Assembly (NCBI RefSeq): GCF_003990915.1
Contig: NZ_BHXQ01000002.1
Coordinates: 248,001 to 312,000 of the forward strand
Length of the DNA: 64,000 bases
Direction of reading: 5' to 3'
From: Chryseotalea sanaruensis
Lineage (GTDB): Bacteria; Bacteroidota; Bacteroidia; Cytophagales; Cyclobacteriaceae
The notes under the pieces are model-generated. The model made no database searches and had not been told where the DNA came from. It was given only the letters and a program-made list of their open reading frames with translations. A program made the translations under genes and the position numbers. Position 1 is the stretch's first letter. Every line of letters starts with the position of its first letter. Below, piece by piece: positions 18,971 through 26,508 of this stretch.

Positions 18971-19942
18971 ATGATATTAATTTTTTCAGAAGAACAGGAT
19001 TTTTCCACATGTGAGGTCATTGACTGGCTTAATTACTATGAGGTATCTTGGATACGACTAAATGATAATCAAATTGAAAATTTGATTATCATTCAAAATT
19101 TAAACCAAACTAAATTTACAATTGATTTAACAGATCATAAATTCAATTATAATCAAATCAGAGCCTACTGGTATAGACGTGGAAATCTGAAATATAAAAT
19201 TAAAAACACAAAAGGTATTGATCAAAGCGTACTTACATATTTAGAAACAGAATGGAATTCAATAAGAACTTTCATTTACAATTTTATATTTGAAAATCTT
19301 CCCGGTATTGGCAATCCTAAAATATTGGACGACCTAAATAAAATCATAATTCTAGAAAGAGCAAAAAGCGTTGGACTATTTGTCCCTTCTACAATGATAA
19401 CCTCAAAAAAATTTGAGCTTATTAATTTCTACAATTCCAAGGGTAGTATTATTACAAAAGGAGTACATAGGACAATAGAACTTAATTTGAACGAAGCAAC
19501 CTACAGCTCATTAGCAGAGGAGTTATTAGAACAAGATATCGACAATATATCAGATACTTTTTTTCCTTCGCTTTTCCAAGAAAAGATAGATAAGGAGTAC
19601 GAAATTAGAAGCTTTTATCTTAATGGAAGTTTTTACTCTATGGCTATGTTTTCACAACTTAATAAAGAGACTCTCACTGATTTCAGAAGCCCTTCAATAA
19701 AACCTCTAAGATCCGTTCCATATTCAATACCAAACAATATTCAAAATAGGCTTGGAAAACTTATGAAAAGTCTGAAACTAAATTCAGGATCAATTGACCT
19801 TGTTGTTGACAAAAAAGGAGATTTCTATTTTCTTGAAATTAATCCTATAGGGCAGTATGATAATTTATCAAAAAAATGTAACTACCACCTTGATAGGAAA
19901 ATTGCGGAGCACCTAATAGAAATATCCAACAGCAGGACTTAG
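18971..19942 (+). CDS. gwsG: ATP-grasp peptide maturase, grasp-with-spasm type
   Basis: 323-aa RimK/graspetide-synthetase-like ATP-grasp ligase. The N-terminal pre-ATP-grasp domain carries the family's DFSTCEVIDWL and RAYWYRRG segments; the C-terminal ATP-grasp domain ends with FLEINPIGQYD (about 289-299), where Glu and Asn coordinate Mg-ATP. Enzymes of this family activate Asp/Glu side chains of a precursor peptide and join them to Ser/Thr/Lys side chains as ester or amide links. It lies after the HlyD gene, and a SPASM maturase ends 17 nt beyond it in convergent orientation. Codons are strongly A/T-biased relative to scpA or dxs. Assignment to the grasp-with-spasm group rests on sequence pattern plus the neighbouring SPASM protein and precursors. 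Confidence 0.88.
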   Translation: MILIFSEEQDFSTCEVIDWLNYYEVSWIRLNDNQIENLIIIQNLNQTKFTIDLTDHKFNYNQIRAYWYRRGNLKYKIKNTKGIDQSVLTYLETEWNSIRTFIYNFIFENLPGIGNPKILDDLNKIIILERAKSVGLFVPSTMITSKKFELINFYNSKGSIITKGVHRTIELNLNEATYSSLAEELLEQDIDNISDTFFPSLFQEKIDKEYEIRSFYLNGSFYSMAMFSQLNKETLTDFRSPSIKPLRSVPYSIPNNIQNRLGKLMKSLKLNSGSIDLVVDKKGDFYFLEINPIGQYDNLSKKCNYHLDRKIAEHLIEISNSRT

Positions 19943-19959
19943 TGATTAAAATTGGCCAA

Positions 19960-20988
19960 TTAAATCCATTTCATTTTATAAGGATCGTACCTACACTTTG
20001 AAGGTTTACTATAAATGTCATTTGAGTCAGTGATGTATGCTCTACAATCTGTACATACGTATCTGAATTCACAGTCTTTACAAACATCAATTTTATCTTT
20101 GTTTATTTCCCATATTGCTTTAAAATTTTTTCTTAATAAAGCAGAATGAAGGGATGTGTCATTGATATTACCATAATCTACAACCATAGAAGGACAATTT
20201 TTTATGTATCCCTTTGAGTCTACGGAAATCTTTCTGTTTAGGCAACTGTTAAAATTAACGGATTCGCTATAGGTTTCTATATTAACACTAAAATTAGAAA
20301 CATGAATTGCACCACAATGATTTGAAGAATCAACTTCACTTGTAGAATAAATTATTCTGCCCATTTCCCCAAACGATCCCTTATGACCATTTATTATTCG
20401 ACCAAAAGGGGCCGAATGCACTAAGATTCTGTATAATCTTGGATTTCTAATAATAAGGTTAGTTAAGTTTTCATCTCTTTCAAACTCACTTTCATACTTT
20501 ATAATTAATTCGACTGACTTCAATGCAGTGTTCTTAAGAAGATAAAGTATTTTATCAATCTCTGAAACTGATTTAATCGAGAAAAACCTTAATTCAAGAT
20601 CCTTACACCCCAGTTCATCTAATTGATTAAATAATGACTCGAAATCATGTCTTGAGTGAGAATCTATATCAATAATTGCATTAGTTATTTGGGATGGTGA
20701 TTCCCATTTAAAATCTATGTCTAAGAAGCGCTCCGGTTCAAAAGTCCAAAATCCTAGTTCTTCAGTAATAAGATTTTCAATATATTCTTTAATAATGTTC
20801 CTCGTTTCAATCTCATAATCAATCATCACAAGCTCAAAATTTTTAATCCTACAATCTAGAATTATATCAATTATCTCATTAGGTATAGCCATCAAGACAT
20901 TCCTCTGCAAATCACAAATCATCCCTCTAGAGGCTCCCTTAACAGGCATGCAGCAGGCATATAATAAAAAATATTTATTCCTGTTCAT
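19960..20988 (-). CDS. gwsS: SPASM-domain peptide maturase, grasp-with-spasm type
   Basis: 342 aa from the ATG at 20988; longer in-frame starts (TTG at 21018, ATG at 21003) would overlap the upstream ORF more deeply. The C-terminal third is a Cys-rich SPASM domain: CLNRK near 246, NCPSM near 263, then CKDCEFRYVCTDCR near 302-316 and a final KC. These would bind auxiliary Fe-S clusters. The N-terminal part looks like a partial TIM barrel, but no radical-SAM CxxxCxxC motif is present (only ACCMP and MICDL near the start). That fits the known peculiarity of grasp-with-spasm systems, in which the SPASM protein is found with an ATP-grasp partner. Its catalytic role is not established. Convergent with gwsG and translationally overlapping the 74-aa ORF by 14 nt. 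Confidence 0.86.
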   Translation of the reverse strand: MNRNKYFLLYACCMPVKGASRGMICDLQRNVLMAIPNEIIDIILDCRIKNFELVMIDYEIETRNIIKEYIENLITEELGFWTFEPERFLDIDFKWESPSQITNAIIDIDSHSRHDFESLFNQLDELGCKDLELRFFSIKSVSEIDKILYLLKNTALKSVELIIKYESEFERDENLTNLIIRNPRLYRILVHSAPFGRIINGHKGSFGEMGRIIYSTSEVDSSNHCGAIHVSNFSVNIETYSESVNFNSCLNRKISVDSKGYIKNCPSMVVDYGNINDTSLHSALLRKNFKAIWEINKDKIDVCKDCEFRYVCTDCRAYITDSNDIYSKPSKCRYDPYKMKWI

Positions 20989-21199
20989 CTGGTGAGTCAA
21001 CATTAAACGAGTCCTCAATAACTATCTTTGATATTGGCTTGTAATGACTATGAACAGGATAATTATTTGTGGAATATTTTTTCATTGGCACAAAGATAGA
21101 AAATTCAATCCTTTTAAGTTTTGGATAAACTCTTAGAAATTTAAAACTCACTGGTAAGGAAAATAAATTTTTGTCGAATATTTCTCTTTCCTTTTCCAT
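20975..21199 (-). CDS. Small protein of unknown function in the RiPP cluster
   Basis: 74 aa, not recognised. It starts at ATG 21199, five nt after the stop of the DUF6624 gene, and overlaps the start of gwsS by 14 nt; this tight packing argues that it is translated. The composition is basic and aromatic in the first two thirds (FKFLRVYPKLKRIEF) and acidic at the C terminus (IEDSFNVDSPDEQE). No Cys, no signal peptide, no GG motif, so it is not an obvious precursor. A role as an accessory or recognition protein for the maturases is only a guess. Confidence 0.6.
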   Translation of the reverse strand: MEKEREIFDKNLFSLPVSFKFLRVYPKLKRIEFSIFVPMKKYSTNNYPVHSHYKPISKIVIEDSFNVDSPDEQE

Positions 21200-21204
21200 A
21201 ATCC

Positions 21205-21867
21205 TTATTTTAATTTTAATGGCTTCAGGCCTATTTCAATCCTTGCTTTGTTAGTTGCTTCAATATCTTTCGGTAAAGACTTGGCTATTTTTCCATCCTT
21301 ACCAAGCAGCAATAGAGTATGATAAAGTTCTGGTTGATTATTTCTTAAAAGAAATTTGTCATACAAATTGGCAAGGGTTAAAGGATTCATTTTATCAGAC
21401 TTAACTTCAATTAACAATATTGGATACATCTCTCTGATCCACGAATCATTCATGTGATACAAAACAGTGGTCAGTTTAGAACTTAATTTTTCTTCAAGAG
21501 GCCAACCAAATTCAATAATTAAGTTCTTTAAGTATATAGCGTTACACGAATCTATTTTCGTCTGTTTAAGACTAAGTTTTTGAAGAGCAGTGTCTTTTTC
21601 AATCAGATTTCTATCTAACCCTAATGTATATTTGTAGATTAATTTTCTAGGTAATTTGTTTAAAGAATCTAATTTCTCCTTACTTGTTACGCCAAATGCA
21701 AGGAATCCCCTATACTTCTGATCATTTTCATACATTAAGCTTATTTGTTTAGAAATATGTTTTGGTTCCGATTTCGGTTTTAAATTTTGTGAATTACACA
21801 CATGCCCCTCTAATATTAAAAAGCATAAAATAGATTTCCCAACTGTTGATAAGCTCAGTCTGATCAT
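21205..21867 (-). CDS. DUF6624-like protein, probably exported
   Basis: 220 aa from the ATG at 21867; a longer in-frame start at 21975 would run back through the second precursor gene and the hairpin at 21884-21913. The N terminus (RLSLSTVGKSILCFLILEG) is a plausible signal peptide; there is no good lipobox before Cys. The C-terminal 130 residues follow the DUF6624 pattern: DSCNAIYLKNLIIEFGWPLE, a hydrophobic helix around the WIREMYPILL segment, LYDKFLLRNNQPELYHTLL and IEIGLKPL. The biochemical function of DUF6624 is unknown. Here it follows the precursor genes, so it may act on or protect against the product. Confidence 0.7.
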   Translation of the reverse strand: MIRLSLSTVGKSILCFLILEGHVCNSQNLKPKSEPKHISKQISLMYENDQKYRGFLAFGVTSKEKLDSLNKLPRKLIYKYTLGLDRNLIEKDTALQKLSLKQTKIDSCNAIYLKNLIIEFGWPLEEKLSSKLTTVLYHMNDSWIREMYPILLIEVKSDKMNPLTLANLYDKFLLRNNQPELYHTLLLLGKDGKIAKSLPKDIEATNKARIEIGLKPLKLK

Positions 21868-21883
21868 TTTTTTAAGATAAAAA

Positions 21884-21913
21884 ATTAGGGCTGTTCGCAA
21901 AACCAGCCCTAAT
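21884..21913 (-). terminator. Hairpin terminator after the RiPP precursor genes
   Basis: Perfect 10-bp stem (21884-21893 with 21904-21913), 10-nt loop, followed on the minus strand by TTTTTT. It lies between the second precursor (stop at 21932) and the DUF6624 gene (start at 21867). A partial terminator here would give more precursor than maturase transcript. Confidence 0.8.
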
Positions 21914-21931
21914 GAAATAGTTGGTAAATTA

Positions 21932-22099
21932 TTACTTTTCAACGAGTATATTACCATTTGGACATTGGTGATCACGAGAACCTTGTTGAGTTTGAGAGTC
22001 TACATACCAAGTATCCCAATATTCACCACCGCGAATACTTCTTAAATTTCTAATTTCGAATTTTTCGAATTTTTCAATTGATTTAATCCTTTTTTTCAT
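21932..22099 (-). CDS. RiPP precursor peptide 2 (grasp-with-spasm substrate)
   Basis: 55 codons read directly from the minus strand. The leader (residues 1-25) is basic and begins MKKRIKSIEKFEKFEI, ending RSIRGG, a double-glycine cleavage site for the C39 exporter. The 30-residue core starts EYWDTWYVDS and carries RDHQCPNGNILVEK at its C terminus. The core has Asp, Glu, Ser and Thr residues that an ATP-grasp ligase could link, and one Cys. It is 15 nt after the first precursor gene; their leaders and cores are clearly homologous. Confidence 0.88.
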   Translation of the reverse strand: MKKRIKSIEKFEKFEIRNLRSIRGGEYWDTWYVDSQTQQGSRDHQCPNGNILVEK

Positions 22100-22114
22100 A
22101 AAATTATTTTTTTG

Positions 22115-22273
22115 TTATTGTTCAATCAACACATTTCCATTAGGACAAGTATGATCTCTCTTTACCTCTCCATTAAGAGTAGTAGAAGTATCCCAATACT
22201 GACCACCTCGAATACCAAGTTGATTTTTAATCTCAAATTTTTTTAGTTCTTCCAATGATTTAATTTTTTTCAT
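22115..22273 (-). CDS. RiPP precursor peptide 1 (grasp-with-spasm substrate)
   Basis: 52 codons read directly from the minus strand, starting at ATG 22273. The leader (1-24) begins MKKIKSLEELKKFEI and ends GIRGG. The 28-residue core starts QYWDTSTTLNGE and ends KRDHTCPNGNVLIEQ. Aligned with precursor 2, YWDT, RDH, CPNGN and the hydrophobic-Glu end are conserved while the middle varies. Ser/Thr and Asp/Glu residues are available for ester or amide links. It lies 66 nt downstream of the HTH regulator. Confidence 0.88.
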   Translation of the reverse strand: MKKIKSLEELKKFEIKNQLGIRGGQYWDTSTTLNGEVKRDHTCPNGNVLIEQ

Positions 22274-22339
22274 TTTCCTAAATTTTAATTAAACATTCCA
22301 GTGTCATTTTAACAATGGATCGATTTAATGTTGCGATCA

Positions 22340-22678
22340 TTAAATAGATTGAACTAAATTAATATATGGGTGTCCGGTGGCATCGGACTGGTAAAATTTT
22401 CTTGCGTAATTATTATATAATTCTGCATCGCCCCCCTTTATATTGTCTAAACTTCTATCTCCAATTAGTAATTTAAAATCATTAGAATAGAAGTAGGTCT
22501 TCCTATGGTGACAAAAACATATTTCAGCCCCTAGTGCCCTCATCTCGGCAAGATTCTCCATTAAAGTACTTCTGGAAATTCCGAGCTTATTAGCAAACTC
22601 GTTCGCTGTTCCCGTGGTTTTTGTTCGGATAGAATAGTCTAGCCTCTGTAATCTATCGATTGCCTTTAAAAGACTCAT
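22340..22678 (-). CDS. Small HTH transcriptional regulator
   Basis: 112 aa. Residues about 1-65 look like a winged helix-turn-helix of the HTH_11/DeoR-like type: an N-terminal helix (SLLKAIDRLQRLDYSIRTK), then ANEFANKLGISRSTLMENLAEMRALG with a typical turn and recognition helix, then a beta wing (ICFCHHRKTYFY). The C-terminal 45 residues show no recognisable ligand-binding domain. It sits between the exporter (30 nt upstream) and the precursor genes, so it probably controls the cluster. No binding site is identified. Confidence 0.72.
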   Translation of the reverse strand: MSLLKAIDRLQRLDYSIRTKTTGTANEFANKLGISRSTLMENLAEMRALGAEICFCHHRKTYFYSNDFKLLIGDRSLDNIKGGDAELYNNYARKFYQSDATGHPYINLVQSI

Positions 22679-22708
22679 TACTTAAAATATTTATGTTACA
22701 CTAAATTT

Positions 22709-24910
22709 CTAATTCCCTAACTCCAATTGATTCTTTACTAACTCATAGTAAAAACCTTTTTTGGTTGTTAATTCTTCGTGAGAGCCTACCTCTACTATTT
22801 TACCCTTTTCTAATACCACTATCTGGTCGGCATTTTTAACTGTACTTAGTCTGTGTGCTATTACCAATACTGTTTTGTCTTTAAAAAACTGGTTCAAATT
22901 TTCCATAATCGTTTTTTCGTTGTTGGCATCCAGCGCACTGGTGGCTTCATCAAAAAATATGTATTGAGGATTTTTATATACTGCCCGTGCTATTAATAAG
23001 CGTTGCTTTTGCCCTTGGCTAAGGCCCACACCATTACTACCAATTTTAGTATTATAACCCAAGGGTAAGCCTTCTATAAAACTTTCTATGTTGGCTATTT
23101 GCACGGCATGGCGCAGTTTTTTAGCGTCTATTTCTTCATCCGCCAAGGATATGTTGCGTGCAATGGTATCGGAGAAAATATATCCGTCTTGCATAACGGT
23201 GCCGCATATTTTTCGCCACTCCGCAGTACGTATATTCTCCATGTTTTCAGCGTCAAGGTTTATCTTTCCGTCTGTGGGTTTATAAAATTTGAGTAGGAGC
23301 TTCATTAAGGTAGTTTTACCACTACCGCTTGTGCCCACTATGGCGGTAATTTTCCCTTCTTGTATAACTAAATCAATATCATCTAATACCTTAGGGGAAT
23401 GTGGGCCCTCATATTGAAAGGAGACCTTATGGAGTATTAATGAAGCGTTAGCAGTGGTATTAAAAGTAAAACCTGTATGGACTGAGTCGTCTTGTTCATT
23501 TTTCTCATGTTGAATTTCGTTAATGCGCTCTAAACTTATTTTAGCATCCTGGTAGGCGCGGGTAAAGGCAATAAATTCTTGTATGGGTGCATTCAGTTGG
23601 CCGATAATATATTGTATGGCCAACATCATACCCAGGGTTATGCTGCCCTCTATTACCGCAAAGGCCGCCATAACAGTGATGAGCATGTTTTTGCTTTCGT
23701 TTAAAAATAAGCTGCCTGCATCCTGATACTGTTGTAATTTTGTAGAAGCTACGTTAATGTGAAATAGTTTTGCCTGTATGCGTTCCCACTCCCAGCGCTT
23801 TTGTGTTTCGCAATTGTTCATTTTAATTTCACTCATGCCCTGCACAGTTTGTATTAATGAACTTTGGTTGTCAGCCATCTGCTGAAAGCGTTTGTAATCC
23901 AGTGCTGCTCGTTTTTTCATAAACAAAAGCACAAAGACTATGTAGCAGGCACTAAAACCAGCAAAAACCAAAAACATGGGTATGTGGTAAATGGCCAACA
24001 CAATACTGAACACTATAAAATTGAAAAACGAAAACAGGATGCTCAGCGATGAGGTGCTGATAAATTGTTCGATGCGTGTATGATCTTCTATGCGCCTTAG
24101 TATATCGCCTATCATTTTACCTTCAAAAAAAGGCATGGGTAGTTTAAAGAGTTTTACCAAAAAATCTGAAATAAGAGAAATGTTAATGCGTGTACTTAAA
24201 TGCAAGAGTATCCACCTGCGAATAAAATCTACGGCCATTCTGCTAAAGAATAACATGAACTGACCGGCTAACACCAGATAGATAAACTGAACGTTCTGGG
24301 TGTTAATACCGATGTCAATAATAGACTGCGTTAGAAAAGGCAGGGTAAGCGAAATTAAACTGCCTGTGAGTAAACCTAATACCAACTGAAGCATGAGCTT
24401 TTTATGCAGGCTGAGGTAGCCAAACAGCAGTTTGATTCCACCCTTCTGTTCAGCTTCTGTCTCTATTCCGTTTTCAAAAAACTTTGGTGTAGGTTGTAGG
24501 AGTAAGGCAATGCCCGCATCTTGTCCGCTATCGATTGTAGAAAACCAACCTTTCAAAAAATCGTTTTTACTATATGTCAGCAAACCGGAAGATGGATCAG
24601 CCACAAAAACTTTATCATTTGTGATTTTATACACCACTATAAAGTGTCGCTGATACCAGTGAACAACAGAGGGAAGTGGGGCTTCGGTTAGGAGTTGGTG
24701 GTAGTTTATTTTTACCCCAAGGGTACGAAAACCTATAGCTTCTGCTGCATCGCTTATGCCTAACAATGAAACGCCTTCGCGTGTAATGAAAGATTTCTTT
24801 CTAAGCGCTCCTATGGTGTATGATCTACCATAATGTTTTGCAATCATTTGCAAACACGTAGGACCGCAGTCCATTTGGTCTAGTTGTGTGTAGTGTGGAA
24901 ATTTGCCCAT
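22709..24910 (-). CDS. C39-peptidase-containing ABC transporter (PCAT)
   Basis: 733 aa with three fused domains. Residues 1-130 are a C39 bacteriocin-processing peptidase with catalytic Cys15 (DCGPTC), His89 (RHFIVVY) and Asp105 (ADPSSG), which cleaves after the GG of a leader. Residues about 165-440 are the exporter transmembrane domain. The C-terminal nucleotide-binding domain has Walker A GTSGSGKTTL (about 525), signature LSQGQKQRL (about 633), Walker B IFFDEATSALD and the H-loop AHRLSTV. It would cleave and export the two IRGG-leader peptides encoded downstream, with the HlyD protein at 17640-18908 as periplasmic partner. It is the first gene of the minus-strand part of the cluster. Confidence 0.94.
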   Translation of the reverse strand: MGKFPHYTQLDQMDCGPTCLQMIAKHYGRSYTIGALRKKSFITREGVSLLGISDAAEAIGFRTLGVKINYHQLLTEAPLPSVVHWYQRHFIVVYKITNDKVFVADPSSGLLTYSKNDFLKGWFSTIDSGQDAGIALLLQPTPKFFENGIETEAEQKGGIKLLFGYLSLHKKLMLQLVLGLLTGSLISLTLPFLTQSIIDIGINTQNVQFIYLVLAGQFMLFFSRMAVDFIRRWILLHLSTRINISLISDFLVKLFKLPMPFFEGKMIGDILRRIEDHTRIEQFISTSSLSILFSFFNFIVFSIVLAIYHIPMFLVFAGFSACYIVFVLLFMKKRAALDYKRFQQMADNQSSLIQTVQGMSEIKMNNCETQKRWEWERIQAKLFHINVASTKLQQYQDAGSLFLNESKNMLITVMAAFAVIEGSITLGMMLAIQYIIGQLNAPIQEFIAFTRAYQDAKISLERINEIQHEKNEQDDSVHTGFTFNTTANASLILHKVSFQYEGPHSPKVLDDIDLVIQEGKITAIVGTSGSGKTTLMKLLLKFYKPTDGKINLDAENMENIRTAEWRKICGTVMQDGYIFSDTIARNISLADEEIDAKKLRHAVQIANIESFIEGLPLGYNTKIGSNGVGLSQGQKQRLLIARAVYKNPQYIFFDEATSALDANNEKTIMENLNQFFKDKTVLVIAHRLSTVKNADQIVVLEKGKIVEVGSHEELTTKKGFYYELVKNQLELGN

Positions 24911-25077
24911 CTAAAAAGGATTAAAAAGCATAGTGTAGCTTTGATAAACCTGATAGATAGTAAAAAAGTATGCATCAGCATATACCTTATAAATTAGGTG
25001 TGTGCTCTATTACTTAAAAATAACTCTATTGGCCCTTTTGTGATAAACTTTGAGCGGGGATTGATACAAATAAATTA

Positions 25078-25127
25078 TATCTGGATCAGGATGAAAGGGA
25101 TTTTAAGATTTGCAGGATTTTGATTGT
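25078..25127. repeat. GGATTT-periodic intergenic sequence
   Basis: The 284-bp gap 24911-25194 has no ORF or clear terminator. Within it GGAT/GATTT words recur roughly every 10-12 nt (25083, 25090, 25099, 25106, 25115). Such stretches resemble dispersed intergenic repeats of Bacteroidota, but one copy is not enough to be sure. Confidence 0.35.
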
Positions 25128-25194
25128 ATGTTTTTTTTAATCTGTTTGACGCTTATCAATAGGAAAAAAGCTACTCAAAATACTGCAATAAATG

Positions 25195-26508
25195 CTATTT
25201 CAATAAGGCTCCACTTAATCTTAACAACTCTGTCTCTGATACTTTAGCATTGTAGCGTGCGTTAATTAAGCGGTTGTAGGCTAATTCTAAACTTTGTTGG
25301 GTTGTGCGTAACTCAATCATGGTGGTACTGCCTCTTTTAAAACTTTCTAAGGCAATGCTGACATTCTCTTTAGCCAATAAAATATTTTCTTCTTCAATAG
25401 CTAAAATAGTTAGTGCATTCTGGTAATTAATGTAAGCATTGCGCGCAGCAGCACTTACCGTGGTACGTTGTTGATCGTATAGTAATTGCTGACGATCATA
25501 GACAATCTTAGATTGTTGTACCAGTCGTTGTGTATTAAACCCATTTAAAATTGGAATATTCAATGTTAGTCCATAATTAAAACCCTGGAAATCGCTTTGC
25601 AGCGCTGAGAATGGATTAATTAAACGAACATTATCGTTGTGCGTAATATTATATGAGCTTACAAAATTTAAGATAGGCAAACGCTCAGCTTTACGTTCGC
25701 GCATAGTCAACTGAGAAATGAATAAACTTCTTTGTGTAGCTAAAAGACTGTAATTACCAGTGTTCACCTTATCAAAAACTTCTTCTCGTTGCAGCGAAGT
25801 GTTAATTAAAATCGTATCAGCTACATCATAAACAACTGGGAGCTTCATGTCTAATAGGGTATTCAGATTCTCCTTTAGTTGTACAATGAGGGTCTGCTGT
25901 TGTACAATGCTGGCGCGCTGTGCATTCAAATCAACACGTGCCTGGAGCAATTCTGGTTTGGCACCAATACCAACCTCAAGTTTACGCTCTGCCAATTTTA
26001 CGCGTTCTTCATTTACCAACATCTGCTCCTGTATAGCGCGGAGCTGTTGTTTCTGCCTGATAACATCATAATAGTTAGTAATAATGGCAGCAATGGTATT
26101 TACCATCTGCTCTTTTACTTGTAATGACCCCTGGCGTTCGAGCTGTTCAATCCGCTCACGTGTTGCAAACATGCGTGTGCCATCAAATAAAGTCCAAACG
26201 AGTTGTAAAGAACCTCCGTAAGAAATGCTTTTTGCATTACCACTTCTGTTATTTGCCGCATTCTCAAATCTGAATTCCTGATCTGTGTCATTAACCGTAT
26301 AGTTGCCAACTGCATTGAGCTGTGGTAAAAACGCAGCAAAAGAATAATCATTATCTGTTGCTGCTGCTTTTAAATTAGTCTGGGCAATACGTACATCATA
26401 GTTATTCTCAAGCGCTAAAGTAATGGCTTGCTCTAGTGTAACTACATCCTGCGAAAAACATGAAGTAAAAACGGAAACTAAAAATATTACTATAAAACTA
26501 CGCTTCAT
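25195..26508 (-). CDS. TolC-family outer-membrane efflux protein
   Basis: 437-aa outer-membrane channel protein. A signal peptide (about 1-19, ending SCFSQ) is followed by two structural repeats typical of TolC (LTLEQAITLALENN-type start at about 23-36, ARVDLNAQRASIVQQQ and the second repeat around 330-430). It overlaps the RND gene upstream by 11 bp and completes the tripartite pump. It might also serve the C39 exporter upstream in the window, because no other TolC is seen, but that is inference. Confidence 0.92.
   Translation of the reverse strand: MKRSFIVIFLVSVFTSCFSQDVVTLEQAITLALENNYDVRIAQTNLKAAATDNDYSFAAFLPQLNAVGNYTVNDTDQEFRFENAANNRSGNAKSISYGGSLQLVWTLFDGTRMFATRERIEQLERQGSLQVKEQMVNTIAAIITNYYDVIRQKQQLRAIQEQMLVNEERVKLAERKLEVGIGAKPELLQARVDLNAQRASIVQQQTLIVQLKENLNTLLDMKLPVVYDVADTILINTSLQREEVFDKVNTGNYSLLATQRSLFISQLTMRERKAERLPILNFVSSYNITHNDNVRLINPFSALQSDFQGFNYGLTLNIPILNGFNTQRLVQQSKIVYDRQQLLYDQQRTTVSAAARNAYINYQNALTILAIEEENILLAKENVSIALESFKRGSTTMIELRTTQQSLELAYNRLINARYNAKVSETELLRLSGALLK

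Larger units (their letters stand above)
17640..24910. other. Grasp-with-spasm RiPP biosynthetic gene cluster
   Basis: Two converging transcription units: HlyD adaptor and gwsG on the plus strand; PCAT, HTH regulator, two precursor genes, DUF6624 protein, 74-aa protein and gwsS on the minus strand. Precursors, modification enzymes, leader peptidase/exporter and a regulator are all present. The stretch from 18971 to about 22680 is visibly richer in A+T than scpA upstream or the efflux genes beyond. That could reflect transfer or relaxed selection, but no mobile-element remnants are seen at either border. Confidence 0.85.

Noticed and set aside
19950..19961. 12-nt palindrome between gwsG and gwsS as a terminator
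   Set aside because: It has no loop and no T-run; too short to mean much in A+T-rich DNA.
20989..21018. Longer start for the SPASM maturase
   Set aside because: It depends on TTG or a deeper overlap; ATG 20988 overlaps the previous stop by 14 nt in a normal coupling arrangement.
21868..21975. N-terminal extension of the DUF6624 protein
   Set aside because: It would overlap precursor 2 and the terminator hairpin; the ATG at 21867 gives a signal peptide.
22709..24910. Exporter taken as a class II bacteriocin or colicin V system
   Set aside because: The peptides are next to ATP-grasp and SPASM enzymes, so a modified RiPP is the better reading.
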